Source: Blattamonas nauphoetae (Eukaryota; Preaxostyla; Oxymonadida). From it: a DNA stretch of 64,000 bases. Positions within the stretch are counted from its first letter, which is position 1. Each line of letters begins with the position of its first letter. Of the stretch, positions 44,603 to 55,462 are shown one piece after another. The stretch lies in the NCBI GenBank assembly GCA_033064195.1, contig JARBJD010000134.1:62001-126000 (forward strand). The letters are read 5' to 3'. Below the pieces are notes generated by a model. That model ran no database searches and was not told the DNA's origin. It worked only from the letters and a program-made list of their open reading frames with translations. The position numbers and the translations under genes are program-made.

Positions 44603-45652
44603 TCAAAAGAGTGCTGGATTATCGCGGAGGAAGTCAAAATAAGGGAAAATTAACTCTCGATTCCGGGTCTCTTCAAAGACGTCATTGCTCCAGTTCAGAA
44701 GATGAATATGAAGCTGCCACACTTCATCAGTTTCGTGATGATCTTCCGCATGGTCTTCCTCATGAACTTCATGGTCTTCATCGAGATCTTCATGATCGTC
44801 GTTTCGATCTTCTTCATGATTTTCATCACTTTCATCCAACTGCTCTTCATCCTCCGATTCGGGATCATCCAGTTGTTGATTTACCTGTTCCACATTTATG
44901 TGATGCTCGCAAGAGTTCTTCTTTCCAAGACGAATGCGACAAAGCGGACAAGTTGGCTGACCCTTGACCCAGTCAACGCAACAATCCCAGTGGAACAGGT
45001 GTCCACACTCCAGTCGCATCTGTCGGTCAGCTTCTTCGTAGTCACTTCGACAGATCGCGCACATGTCATCCGATGTCGAAGTTTCAGCAGACTTCGTCTT
45101 CTTCGAAAAGAGAGTTGATTCAATTCCGTCGAAGGCGTCCTCCACAGCTTGTGATATGATCTGAGACAGATATTCGTTTGACGACCTTACTAGAGTCTCT
45201 GAAAGCCTCCCTTCAACGAAATACTGACACAACACTTCGAACACTTCTGGTGAGACCGAGATGGAATCCGAATCGATGTCAAGATCGTCTTCTGACCCAA
45301 AAAGTGTCGATGATGGCCTGAGTTGTTCAGTCGGTCGATCAATTCCGTAGCGTCGGCGAAAAGATGCGTTCGGAACAAACGGTTGTGATGGAGTGCCAAT
45401 TGGCGTGAAAATATGAGAGGATGGTACCTGAGTATTCGGGACCTGAGAATTGTCTTCAGTAAAGAGTTGTGGTTGCGAGTACTGGGTTTGTGCAGTTTCA
45501 TCGAAGTCCCACGGTGAATTGACCGGAGATTGAAAGAAAATTGGCTGTATTTGTTGGGTTTGATGTTGGCCTGTTAAGCTGTGTCCAGTCGAGGTGGGAT
45601 TGTCCAGTCCAATGTCCAGTCTCCTATTTGGGCGATGAGAGATCTGACCCAT
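44603..45652 (-). CDS. RING-H2 finger protein, probable E3 ubiquitin ligase
   Basis: A 349-residue protein if started at ATG 45652 (MGQISHRPNRRLDIG), preferred because the ATG at 45706 lies inside a small inverted-repeat element. Residues about 195-240 form a C3H2C3 RING: CAICRSDYEEADRQMRL, then ECGHLFHWDCCVDW, then CPLCRIRLGKK. RING-H2 proteins recruit E2 enzymes and transfer ubiquitin. A disordered Q/N/P-rich N-terminal half precedes it and a strongly acidic Glu/Asp/His-rich stretch (DESDENHEEDRNDDHED) follows it. The MG start could be myristoylated, which is speculative. No membrane segment. Confidence 0.8.
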   Translation of the reverse strand: MGQISHRPNRRLDIGLDNPTSTGHSLTGQHQTQQIQPIFFQSPVNSPWDFDETAQTQYSQPQLFTEDNSQVPNTQVPSSHIFTPIGTPSQPFVPNASFRRRYGIDRPTEQLRPSSTLFGSEDDLDIDSDSISVSPEVFEVLCQYFVEGRLSETLVRSSNEYLSQIISQAVEDAFDGIESTLFSKKTKSAETSTSDDMCAICRSDYEEADRQMRLECGHLFHWDCCVDWVKGQPTCPLCRIRLGKKNSCEHHINVEQVNQQLDDPESEDEEQLDESDENHEEDRNDDHEDLDEDHEVHEEDHAEDHHETDEVWQLHIHLLNWSNDVFEETRNRELIFPYFDFLRDNPALF

Positions 45653-45673
45653 GATATTGGTTATTTGGGTGAG

Positions 45674-45886
45674 AATTTTTGATGTCATAAAAAAGTTCGA
45701 TTTCATATTTTGGAATCTCGTCCTATCACACCGCAGAGATAGTCATTGTCCATTCTCAATGATTCGTTGGAGACACCATTCAACATCCTTCTCGTGTAAC
45801 CAGACCAGATACTGGCACGAGGGACTAGCCTCGTTTTTTGATTCGAGTCCTCGAACTTTTTTATGATGTCAAAAAGTCTGACCCAT
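45674..45886. repeat. small inverted-repeat element (about 210 bp)
   Basis: The left side reads TTTTGATGTCATAAAAAAG and the right side is the complement of a nearly identical sequence (TTTTGACATCATAAAAAAG), each followed inward by TTCGA. Probably a short MITE, located at the 5' end of the RING-H2 gene. No target duplication could be fixed. Confidence 0.5.
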
Positions 45887-45989
45887 TTGGCTCCGAACAT
45901 ATTTTCTCCGCAGGGATTGTTAAATGAACGATTTGTCGTTGTGTACATGAAATGCACCCCAAATAAAACCAATTGAAAGAAAAAGATAT

Positions 45990-47200
45990 TTCAGTTTACA
46001 ACTTTGCGAGGATCTGTACTGTTGATGTGAGATCTCGTATTCTTGCTGATATCTTGTTAGTTGGGCCGATATGTTCCTTTCCTCCCATGAATATAAAAAC
46101 GCCGCTGCAGTTTATTCATTCTTATCTTTGTTGTGAACGACGTGCTGGGCAGCCACAATCGTAACATGTGCAATGAGGAGTGATGCAGATAACCAACACG
46201 GGGAAAGAACTGGAATGAGAGAGAAGAAAATGAATGAGGCATGCGGAATGACAAACAAGAGAAATGTGGACATCCGGAGGTGTCAACAACAATCTCGTTC
46301 AAAAAGACATACTGACCCGACCATCAACCACAGAGGTGAAGAGAATCATCATCGACACTGAGTTTCCCGAAGTTAGAAGAGTTGTGCCGCAGTAACCCAA
46401 CTCCTTGGAGAAATAGTTCGATGAGTCACAGACAGCCTTTTTGATTCCGCCAAGACAGTTACGCGGTACTTCTCTGATGAATTGGTTCGAGCACACACAG
46501 CGTTGATACTTGTGGAGATGAGGGCTTGGGTGTGGTTGAGAGTGGACCTAAACATGATACCAAGAATCATCACAATTGCTGTGAATATCCGTCAAGGTAT
46601 CCAGAATACAAATTCTTGCATTTGACTGCAATTCTTTGGAAATATGCGGATGATTCCAAACAGGAGCAGAGGCGTGTCCAGAACACAATCAATGGTGATC
46701 GAGCAGGTCAGCGCTCACCAATGCGTTTGGACAAATATATCTGGAAGATGAGGAAAAACATGAAAGAGAACATACTGTAGAGGATGAATCTGTGCATACG
46801 AGCAGTAGAGATTCATATTCCAATGAAAAAGAACTCATTCCCCCACATTGTGAGGAGTCATCATGCAATGAATCTCAGTTGCTATGAGAAGAGAAGAATT
46901 GAAAGAATGAGCAGAAGAAGCAAACAAACATTGATTAAGACAACAGGGAAGATATAAATGATCACACAGATCATCCCAACGATTGACATAGCCGCAGAAG
47001 CGACCTGAATACAGAGAATATCGGATTCCACATCATAAATTGAAGAAACTCAAGTAAGTTGATCTCACCAGTGAAAAAGTCACGTATCATCGAGGCAGAA
47101 CTTTGAGGAAAGGATGCGAAACGAAGGCTGGAACAGAAAGGAATAAAAGAAGAATTTAGAATGAGAAATTCACACATTTGAGTTCAAGCATAGAGATTCG
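45990..47200 (-). CDS. probable multi-exon polytopic (tetraspanin-like) membrane protein
   Basis: The minus strand holds several short hydrophobic coding segments separated by short introns. One (about 46890-46985) reads AMSIVGMICVIIYIFPVVL. Another (about 46700-46800) reads ILYSMFSFMFFLIFQIYL, and a third (about 46555-46590) TAIVMILGIMF. A cysteine-rich loop follows (about 46380-46500, CVCSNQFIREVPRN, CLGGIKKAVCDSSNYFSKE, LGYCGTTLL). Beyond a pyrimidine-rich intron ending TTCCAG near 46220 is a last helix, WLSASLLIAHVTIVAAQHVV, with a short tail. Helix-helix-helix-Cys loop-helix resembles a tetraspanin, but no CCG motif is seen. Exon edges are not established. Confidence 0.35.
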
Positions 47201-47404
47201 ATGGTGATATCAATCGTGGGGTGAGAGATGTTGTGTCTGGGGAAGAATGAATGAATTCTAGATCTGTTGACTTTGCGTCGCGATTTATGACCCCACGGTA
47301 TTTCAAAACCGAGACGAAGTCGCCTAGTATTCAAAAAAAGTGAGAGAGACATGTGAACATCAAACCGTAATTGAGATGAGGATGTAACTCAATCCCTTAA
47401 TAGG

Positions 47405-47760
47405 TGTCGATTGGACAGTCCAGGACTGGACAGTCCATTGGACTGTCCAATTTTGCCGACTCGTCAAAACCTCAATAAACGGGATGCACTAATTGTGTAG
47501 ACTTCAGAAAAAAAATTTCAGCGAAATGTCCAGTCACGTCCAATGACGTCCAATGGTGGGTGGATCAAGTCGAGATTCACACTTGGCTAAATATGATCAA
47601 ATTATCTCCATTTCGCTATTTCTTAAGTGATTATTGTCATTTCTTTGTGAAAATGATTGAATGAGTGAATTGAGGATGAGAGAAGCAAGTCTAAAAATGA
47701 ATGTCCAATAGAGGTCGATTGTCCAGTCCAACATTGGCAACGTCCAATCCAATTAACATG
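47405..47760. repeat. cluster of GTCCA/TGGAC short inverted repeats
   Basis: Many copies of GGACAGTCC, GTCCAATG and their complements occur (for example TTGGACAGTCCAGGACTGG at 47413, CGTCCAATGACGTCCAATGG near 47539, GTCCAGTCCAACATTGG near 47721). The two ends are loosely similar in inverted orientation, so this may be a degraded MITE. A related string (TTGTCCAGTCCAATGTCCAG) lies in the RING-H2 gene near 45600. Nothing coding is supported. Confidence 0.4.
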
Positions 47761-47769
47761 CCAAGTTTG

Positions 47770-48466
47770 ATGAATGGCTTGGGGAATCATGTATGGGAAT
47801 CCCACGTATTTTTGTGGTGTGAAAGACGAAGTGTAGTAGGGGTTGTCCTCGAACTATCAGGGAAGATTCAACAAAAAAGAAGCGATACTGGTTGGATAGA
47901 TGTCATGTAAGAAGGATCAGGAGAGAAAGAAGGGGTTATGAATTGTGATGAAAACATGGGTTCCTGATCGGACCGTAATCATTTTTGTGGACCTTGACAA
48001 GGATCGAGCATCAGCACCTTCTTCTTTAAAACACTTATATTTTCAATAATACAATCTGGAAGTTGAATCTTGGTTTATACAGCTGTCTGGCGTTGGATAT
48101 TCGAGATATCGCATTTCCCAGTGTCGAAGAGTAGAACTGGAGCTTCTTTCATAGAACCTGTATTCCAGTTGTACCAACTCCAACAAAACACCTTCTCTAT
48201 CGAGATTTATGATGCATGAAATGTCTCAGACCTGATACAAAACTGTTTTTGAGGTGAAAAAGTGAACTGGTCGGGAGATGGGATATCGATGAAGAAAGAT
48301 AGAATGAAAGTGAATGGAGCACATATGCATACAAATACAAATGAAAATCAACGAAGGGGACGAATAAAGCACCCTTTCATTTAGATGAAGAGAAAACGGG
48401 CAATTTAAGGTTAGATCACGCTCCCTTCACAACGGACTCGGTCTTCACTGTCATCGCTTCGTCCGG
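47770..48466. other. intergenic region upstream of the beta-helix receptor
   Basis: No supported gene. It should hold the promoter and 5' UTR of the receptor that starts at 48467. I cannot point to a defined promoter element. Confidence 0.4.
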
Positions 48467-51400
48467 ATGATTCTGATACCTCTGTTGGTTCTCTCTCAGG
48501 CTATTTCGCTCCACGCCGTGCTTAGCAAACATGTGACACCAAATCACTCATCACGCCTCTCCAGCCCAAAAGTGTTTCTGACATCAAATCAATATGAATG
48601 CCGAAATTTAGCGATCCGAGACAATGTAGTGGAATTACAAGGGAACGCCGACACTGTTCTCATATTCGACTCGAAGCACCTTTCTTCGAATGGAGTTGAC
48701 TCACTGCTTGTTCTCTCGAACTCGACACTTAAAATGGACAAATTGCGGCTGGATGGATGTCTACACCATCCGAACACACCTCATCGCTCATATTCATCGG
48801 TATCTGATGTCGGAGCGATTTCCATTTTTTCGGTTTGCTCGTCCACAGTGAGACTATCAAACAGCGAAATGCGAGTTGACTCAGGACAATCTCCATTTGT
48901 GGTTACAGGGCGGCAGGAGGCAGAAAATTCGGAAGAAACCTTGATCTATATTGTGGCGAGCGTTCTTCTGTCGTCGGATTCGATTATCGGAGCAACAGCC
49001 TCGATTCTTGCCGACAGTGGAAATTTAGGGCTCTCTGTTTCAGTTATGTCATGTGATATGGATTCAACTCGAATTGGATCATGGAATGGCCTTCTTGTTG
49101 ACCGACAACAACCGGCAACCTCAAACACCGATATGGTCAAAATTGAGACCTTACTGTCGGATTGCCGATTAGAAAACGTGACAGGAGCACCCACACACAG
49201 ATATGCGGATGGAGGGTCGAAATTGTGGAGCCAACGACTTCTGTCGAACTCGATCTCAAACAGTTCCTCAGTTCTGTCTGGAACGGTGATCCGTGACTTC
49301 AACGATGGAGGAGACCTGCTGTGCGCGAATACGACAATCACATCATGCTCAACAAGCACAGTTCCTCAGATAACTCGCAACCAAATTGAAGCCTCCATTC
49401 TTCATCCTTATATTCTGCCTAATCTACGTCGACACACCTCAAAAGATGGCAAATACGAATGGAAAGACAGTGCTTTCGGTCAGGGCACTGTTTTTGACTT
49501 TTATGATTACAGCCGTCAAGGAGCACGATTTTACGATATGGGAGTGAATTTCTTCTTCTCCACCAGGGACGATTCCATCCACTTCACTCGCTGCCACTTT
49601 AGCTACATCGATGGGACAGATTCGAGTGATGGAAAGTACAGAGGAGCGAGTGGAACAGCCATCCTCGTTCGATGCCCCTCCTCACTCCTCGTCGAGCACT
49701 GCACTTTCGAGTCTTGTTACAGCTCGGTGTTCTCAGGTGCAATCCACATTGAAATGGAACACCAAACACCTTCCCTCACAATCCTATCGTCGTCATTTCT
49801 CGATTGCTATTCAGGCTATTTCATTACACCATCGACCATCACTCAATTCTCGCTGGGACCAACCACAATTCACGATTGTAGGTTCACACACTCAACGTCC
49901 GTCGAAAATATCCACGCCATCTCGTCTGAAGCCATCATCGCGTCGAATTGTCAATTTTCCATCGTCGATCATCCTTCTAATCCATTCGCTTTTATCATCT
50001 GTCGGACCCACGCCGATTTTCGCTGCTGCAGTTTCAATTCTCTGACGCAGCTGGACTTCGATGCTGAATCCGAAAGGCCGTGGGCAATCTCATACTTGGG
50101 CTGTGTTTCGAACAGCAAAGCAGCTGAGAGTGGGGTTACTTTTGGGTTGTTCACTCCGACCATTGGGGAAGAAGAGGATGAGGTGGTTGCTGAGGGCTCG
50201 CTCAGTTCGACTCTCACTGACTATCCTTCTGCAGAAACGATTTTTGTTGGAGCTGGTGATTTTGGGGAGTTCGAGATTTCAACTCGCCGTGTCACTCTGA
50301 AGGGATGGCAAAAGTTCGTACCAGCCAGTTCTTCATCGTCATTTGTGACGGAATTGTCGGGACGTGTGCAAACGGATGGAGACTGTCATCTCTCCAATCT
50401 TCACCTCGCGCCGCCCTCCACACGACATTCCATCGTCTTATCAAATGGAGTCTGCTCTCTCACAGGCATCCTCATCGATGGAATCGACAATCAAACTGTC
50501 CCTCTCTTCGTCTTCTCTGGTCAAGATGCGTTCATCACCGTCATTGACAGCAAGTTCAGAAACATCCACAACGACGAAGCCACTCTCATTGAAGTCAATT
50601 CTGGAGCCACATTCTCGTTGGACACCAGCATCTTCCAGCACATCTCTTTATCTGCGTCTGTGATCTCTGTTTTGCAACAGGGTTCAATCAGTGTCAGCAA
50701 GACCTCCTTCACTGACATCAACACCACAGGCTCGGGGCCAGCTGCACTCGACATCGAATCGCCAAAGTCGGTCTATTTCGATTCCCCATTCTTCCACCAG
50801 TGTTGCTCAGATCAAGGCGAAGCTGGTGCAATTCGCCTCGTTACTTCATCAACCGATCCACTCGAAAAAGTGAATCTCTTTTGTCTGACAAATCGCGGTG
50901 CTGACAATGCCCCAACAGACATTCTGTTCGATGGTCTCTCAAAAGAAGAATGTGAGAGCTTTCTTTCCAACAGCAAGCATTTTGGAGTCGGTCCTCATTT
51001 TGGCTGGAAAAATGGAGAGGATGTTGGAACAGCTGATACACGGCAACAGGACTCACTTTCTTTCGAACTTTGTTCGTTTCCTGGATTTGCGACACAGGTC
51101 ATCGACGACCGGCTGATGCTTCGTCCATCTGATCTCGAATTTAGCACGCTTCTAAACAGGATAACGCCATCCTCACGTCTCCACCTCTCTGTTACGCTTC
51201 ATCTTGAGACCAATCTTGTCCAAAAACCATTTGAACTCGACAAAAAATCTATCCTTTTATCTCCAGGGTACGCCCACAGGCAACACGAAAGGATACAACT
51301 GGAACAAGCCCTGTCAGAAGACGTCTCTCTCGCTGTGTTGAAGAATCGTGGAAGTCTCGACTTATACGCCCTAATTGTTCTGGTCGATTCACGAAACACA

Positions 51401-54400
51401 GCAGCAATGTTCATTGTTACTGACGAAACTAGCACTCTCTCGCTGATCACCTGCATCGTCGTTGGAGACGATGGATCTGTCCATCGTCCATTCATCCAGT
51501 CGCAAGGCCAAGTCTCTCTCAACGAGATTCATTTCTGTGACATGAATTTTGGGAGCCGTTCGTGCATCGAACTGAATGGAGGATACTTCTTTTGCTATTC
51601 GGGAAGTCGCACCTGGCTCATGACGAGTGCAATCAACCTCACCACAACCGGAAACGGTGCTTTCCTCTCATCCACGAATCAAACAGGGCTCGTCTTGGGC
51701 ACTCTATCTCTCATCAATTGTTCGGCACAGTCGGGAGGCGCGTTATTCTTGGAAGAACCGCGCGAAGTCAGCCTTAGCACTGTTCACTTCGTCGGATGCT
51801 CTGCGAGAGATGATGGAGGAGCGGTCAAAGTCATCGACGAGACGGGAAGAACAGAAATGTATCTCCGAATGGATTGTGTCAACTGCACAGCTCGTCGGGG
51901 AGGAGGTTTGTTCCTTTTTTTGAATGAAAGGAGTACTGTGCGTATCGAAACACTGACCGCTCTCGACAACTTTGGACCGATCTATCAAAATCACACTTTT
52001 GAAAACTGCATCGCTGAACAAGGCGGAGGGATATTCATCGATGGGAACTCTCTACCCGACACGTTCCGTCTCGTTGATGTCTCCTTCAACAACTGGAATA
52101 CTATCGGACTCGGGACTGATATGTATTTCGGGGAGGGGCTCGTCGTCGAACAAGTTGAATCATTAGTTGCGGAACTCCATGAATTGTGTCCTTCGATGAG
52201 CAGACAATCCACGGACCTCTCCAAACTGTGTCATGTCCACATCGCTGGATCGAGTCCTCCTCGCTCGTTCAACCTGCAGTTTCCAAAAATCATTCTGAAA
52301 GCAACTGATTCTGATATTCTTTCACCACTCGCCCGCGCGCAAGTCAATCATTTCTTCGAGATCGTACAATATGTCCACTGCAAGGACGAAGAAGGGCAAA
52401 ATCTCAAAACTGAAATCATCATCAAAAGCTCGTTTTATCTCAGCGAACGCGGATATTGTACCGATCAGATCCTCAGCTTCATCTCCGATCCCGATGAAGA
52501 AGAAAATTATCCCGTTTCTATCAAGCATGATGGAAATGGACCTCTGGAGGAACATGTAGTTCTGGAGATTCGGGCAGACGCGACAATAGAGTTTCATGAT
52601 CTTATAATTCTGGTTCAAAACCCAGCTCAGATGATGTTGCTGACAGACACATCAGCTGAAGGACTGGTCGATGGATGTTCTTTCAAGTACGATCCTGCAC
52701 CTGGTTCACATGTGCTGATCGATGTCGCCCTGTTTGAGGTTGTGGATGGGACACTGACTCTGAAGAACACGATCTTCACACTCGACGGCGACGAGGTTGA
52801 TTTTGGTGCAGATGACTTCTTCGTAACGAAAGCACCGTTCGTGCTTGTCTCGCCATCCACTTCGCTCTCTGCCTCTCCCACTGTGATCATGGACAACTTG
52901 ACATTTCAGCGAATGCGACTTGGAGATGGAGTGGAGGCGTTGATGGTGTTCGACGTGTCGGCATCAGTTTCGGTGAATGATTTGAAGTTTGTGGAGTGCA
53001 ATCAGCCAAACACAGAGGAGGCGACTCAAATTGCTGTGACAGGAAGTAATTTGGAGCGAGTGGATGTTTCAAAGTGGAATGGTTTCTCATTCCTGACTCC
53101 AACGGACACGCTGAACGTGGGAATGGACCGAGGAGCAGTTTCTGGCAGCATTTGGAAAGTGTTTCCCCTTCGTGTTCTTCTGATTCACTTTACGAACACG
53201 ACGATCAAGACAGAGGTTTCGGGGAGGGACTTGGTTGGATGTGGGGAGGGAAAATGGAGCTGTCGAGGTCTTATTCGAGCGGGAAAGAATTTAGGTGGAG
53301 ACACAACGTGTACAATTTCTGTTGTGGAAAGCTCGTTTTTGGATGGAGTGTTTGATCCAGCGACGAAACTGACATCAGTGCATTCATCAGGATCGAAGAG
53401 CACGATTGTTGTTTCGAAGGAAGGAGTGATTGTGAACAGTCCCGATGGAGGACAACCCCCTTTTCTGACCCTCACTCGCCTCTCCTTCTCTCTCCCACCA
53501 TCGCTCGACTCCGACTCGCTGATGAAGTCGCTTGGAGGAGAGTTGAAGATTGACACGTGCTGGTTCGTCTCGTCGTCCCCCATCGACTTCTCTCTCCTCT
53601 CGGCGACAGGGGGAATTGCGACAATCGAAAATATCGTCATCTCAGAACTTCAGTATTCGTCAATCCTGATCAAGCTCGTCGAGTTGGAATCAGCGACTGT
53701 TCAATCTGTCAAACTCGCTGATCTCAACGACGTCACGTTATTCTCCGCGGAAGGCACTCCAGATCGAAGATGGACACTCACAATCACCAAATGTTCTTTC
53801 AAAGGATCCGAAACAGAACGAAACGAGGAACAGGACGAGAACAAGAATCTGTGTACTTGGGGGAGTGGAGCATTTGAGTTGAAAAACTGCAATAGCGAGG
53901 TTTCGTGGACAACGTTCTCTCATCTTCGACAGGGTGCGATCCACGCGACGAACAGCAACGTCACTTTCCAACAGTCGAGCCTGACAAACAATGGAATCTC
54001 GACTGGTTTGTTCCCCTCGGCTCGGCAGAACATCAGATGTGTTGGAGCGAGTCGGATTGTGTTTGAGACGTCGCCAGTGGGAGCAGGAGAAGAGAAGAAC
54101 GCTTGGGTGAGTGGAGATTCGGAATGTGTGGTGGAAGGAGTTGTTGGAGAAGAACGAAAACTGTTCTTTGAACCGACGCTGGATTCGAGTTCGAGTTCGA
54201 GCACTCTGAACAAGAAAGAGAAGAAGTATGAAGTCTCGATTGTTGGGACGACACTGATTCCTTGTGGACTGTCGCTGGAAGTGTTTGTGAACGAGGATTC
54301 ATCGACGAAACGTGTTCTGCTCCCTCTGTCTGAAATTGCATCAGAATGGAACGAGACATCACTCTCTCTTGTGATCCCAACGACTCGCCTCTCTTCTCTT

Positions 54401-55462
54401 TCCAACACTCCACAATGGCTTGGTCGAATCTCATTTGGAGGACAGTACACAACCGACTCGTTCGAAATGAAGCTGAGTGCGAAGATGGCACGAGCGAACG
54501 AGTTGAAGAAAACGCTTCCCTGGCTGATCCCGCTGATTGTAGTTCTCTCCATTCTCGTCGTCGTCGGAATTGTTCTTGTTGTTTGCTGCCGTCGCCGAAA
54601 GCAGAAAACTCCAACAAACGCGTCAGAAATGGAGCCACAATTGCCAGTCGAAGATGAGAAGATGGATGAACTCATCCACACACCATCACATCCCCCGAAC
54701 AGTGCTCTGTCCACTCTGAACTCGAAACGAATCAGCGCAGAGGACCAACAAACTCAGCTTCCGCCAGTGTCCATCGAATCAAGCATTTCGTTACCTGCAG
54801 TACAATACATCGAGGCACTGACGTGTGCAGGCAAGTTGGAGATGGCACTGGTGCGGAAACAGGACACGCTTTACGCTCGTCTTCACACGGAACAAGGGAG
54901 GAAGATGGCATTGACGACGGAATCTGTTCGACAGCAGCTTCTTCGTGGAATTCAGAATGTTTGGGAGACAGACAGACAAGCCCCGATCCTGACGAAGCTG
55001 TCGTCGCATGTTGTGATGGTTGATTTCGCGAGCAACGTGTTCCTGAACATCAACTCGGATGCAACGATTCCCGAGAACGCTCAGAACAAGCAAGCGACAT
55101 TGCTTGAACAGAAGCGATGGAGTGCGCCTGAACTGGACGAGGAGACTGGGCAGAACTCGGCGGGGGAACAGAAAGAGATTGATTATTCGAAGGCGGCAGT
55201 TTTTAGTCTTGGCCTGATCTTGTGGGAACTTGAGACTGGTCTTGTGCCCTTCGGGGAAGTTGATGCGATGAATGCTCAACGGCAGTTGGGAGTTGGATCG
55301 ACACTGAAAATGGAAGGAATCAAAGACGAAACGATGAAGGACGCGATTTCGCAATGCATCTCGCTGAATGCGAAAGACAGGCCGACATTGGCCGAGCTGA
55401 ACGAGTTGATCAACCCGAAAAAGGACTTTCCGCCTCTTCCTTCGAACTGCTCCGATTCTTGA
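48467..55462 (+). CDS. beta-helix receptor with cytoplasmic pseudokinase domain
   Basis: One uninterrupted frame of 2331 residues. It begins with a signal peptide (MILIPLLVLSQAISLHAVLS). Residues about 30-2010 are Ser/Thr-rich beta-strand repeats in modules, several with Gly-Gly turns (SGGALFLEEPREVSL, DDGGAVKVIDE). A Cys-Gly boundary (VGCGEGKWSCRG) marks the final third. A membrane helix lies at about 2017-2040 (WLIPLIVVLSILVVVGIVLVV), followed by CCRRRK. The cytoplasmic domain (about 2100-2325) aligns with a protein kinase: RWSAPELDEE, KAAVFSLGLILWELETGLVP, LNAKDRPTLAELNELI. There is no glycine loop, no HRD (its place reads LSSHVVMVDFASNVFLNI) and no DFG. It should be a pseudokinase that signals by binding. 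The extracellular ligand is unknown. Confidence 0.88.
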   Translation: MILIPLLVLSQAISLHAVLSKHVTPNHSSRLSSPKVFLTSNQYECRNLAIRDNVVELQGNADTVLIFDSKHLSSNGVDSLLVLSNSTLKMDKLRLDGCLHHPNTPHRSYSSVSDVGAISIFSVCSSTVRLSNSEMRVDSGQSPFVVTGRQEAENSEETLIYIVASVLLSSDSIIGATASILADSGNLGLSVSVMSCDMDSTRIGSWNGLLVDRQQPATSNTDMVKIETLLSDCRLENVTGAPTHRYADGGSKLWSQRLLSNSISNSSSVLSGTVIRDFNDGGDLLCANTTITSCSTSTVPQITRNQIEASILHPYILPNLRRHTSKDGKYEWKDSAFGQGTVFDFYDYSRQGARFYDMGVNFFFSTRDDSIHFTRCHFSYIDGTDSSDGKYRGASGTAILVRCPSSLLVEHCTFESCYSSVFSGAIHIEMEHQTPSLTILSSSFLDCYSGYFITPSTITQFSLGPTTIHDCRFTHSTSVENIHAISSEAIIASNCQFSIVDHPSNPFAFIICRTHADFRCCSFNSLTQLDFDAESERPWAISYLGCVSNSKAAESGVTFGLFTPTIGEEEDEVVAEGSLSSTLTDYPSAETIFVGAGDFGEFEISTRRVTLKGWQKFVPASSSSSFVTELSGRVQTDGDCHLSNLHLAPPSTRHSIVLSNGVCSLTGILIDGIDNQTVPLFVFSGQDAFITVIDSKFRNIHNDEATLIEVNSGATFSLDTSIFQHISLSASVISVLQQGSISVSKTSFTDINTTGSGPAALDIESPKSVYFDSPFFHQCCSDQGEAGAIRLVTSSTDPLEKVNLFCLTNRGADNAPTDILFDGLSKEECESFLSNSKHFGVGPHFGWKNGEDVGTADTRQQDSLSFELCSFPGFATQVIDDRLMLRPSDLEFSTLLNRITPSSRLHLSVTLHLETNLVQKPFELDKKSILLSPGYAHRQHERIQLEQALSEDVSLAVLKNRGSLDLYALIVLVDSRNTAAMFIVTDETSTLSLITCIVVGDDGSVHRPFIQSQGQVSLNEIHFCDMNFGSRSCIELNGGYFFCYSGSRTWLMTSAINLTTTGNGAFLSSTNQTGLVLGTLSLINCSAQSGGALFLEEPREVSLSTVHFVGCSARDDGGAVKVIDETGRTEMYLRMDCVNCTARRGGGLFLFLNERSTVRIETLTALDNFGPIYQNHTFENCIAEQGGGIFIDGNSLPDTFRLVDVSFNNWNTIGLGTDMYFGEGLVVEQVESLVAELHELCPSMSRQSTDLSKLCHVHIAGSSPPRSFNLQFPKIILKATDSDILSPLARAQVNHFFEIVQYVHCKDEEGQNLKTEIIIKSSFYLSERGYCTDQILSFISDPDEEENYPVSIKHDGNGPLEEHVVLEIRADATIEFHDLIILVQNPAQMMLLTDTSAEGLVDGCSFKYDPAPGSHVLIDVALFEVVDGTLTLKNTIFTLDGDEVDFGADDFFVTKAPFVLVSPSTSLSASPTVIMDNLTFQRMRLGDGVEALMVFDVSASVSVNDLKFVECNQPNTEEATQIAVTGSNLERVDVSKWNGFSFLTPTDTLNVGMDRGAVSGSIWKVFPLRVLLIHFTNTTIKTEVSGRDLVGCGEGKWSCRGLIRAGKNLGGDTTCTISVVESSFLDGVFDPATKLTSVHSSGSKSTIVVSKEGVIVNSPDGGQPPFLTLTRLSFSLPPSLDSDSLMKSLGGELKIDTCWFVSSSPIDFSLLSATGGIATIENIVISELQYSSILIKLVELESATVQSVKLADLNDVTLFSAEGTPDRRWTLTITKCSFKGSETERNEEQDENKNLCTWGSGAFELKNCNSEVSWTTFSHLRQGAIHATNSNVTFQQSSLTNNGISTGLFPSARQNIRCVGASRIVFETSPVGAGEEKNAWVSGDSECVVEGVVGEERKLFFEPTLDSSSSSSTLNKKEKKYEVSIVGTTLIPCGLSLEVFVNEDSSTKRVLLPLSEIASEWNETSLSLVIPTTRLSSLSNTPQWLGRISFGGQYTTDSFEMKLSAKMARANELKKTLPWLIPLIVVLSILVVVGIVLVVCCRRRKQKTPTNASEMEPQLPVEDEKMDELIHTPSHPPNSALSTLNSKRISAEDQQTQLPPVSIESSISLPAVQYIEALTCAGKLEMALVRKQDTLYARLHTEQGRKMALTTESVRQQLLRGIQNVWETDRQAPILTKLSSHVVMVDFASNVFLNINSDATIPENAQNKQATLLEQKRWSAPELDEETGQNSAGEQKEIDYSKAAVFSLGLILWELETGLVPFGEVDAMNAQRQLGVGSTLKMEGIKDETMKDAISQCISLNAKDRPTLAELNELINPKKDFPPLPSNCSDS

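Noticed and set aside
53920-54714. 264-residue minus-strand ORF in the receptor gene.
   Set aside because: Shadow of the receptor frame; Ser- and Arg-rich with no domain.
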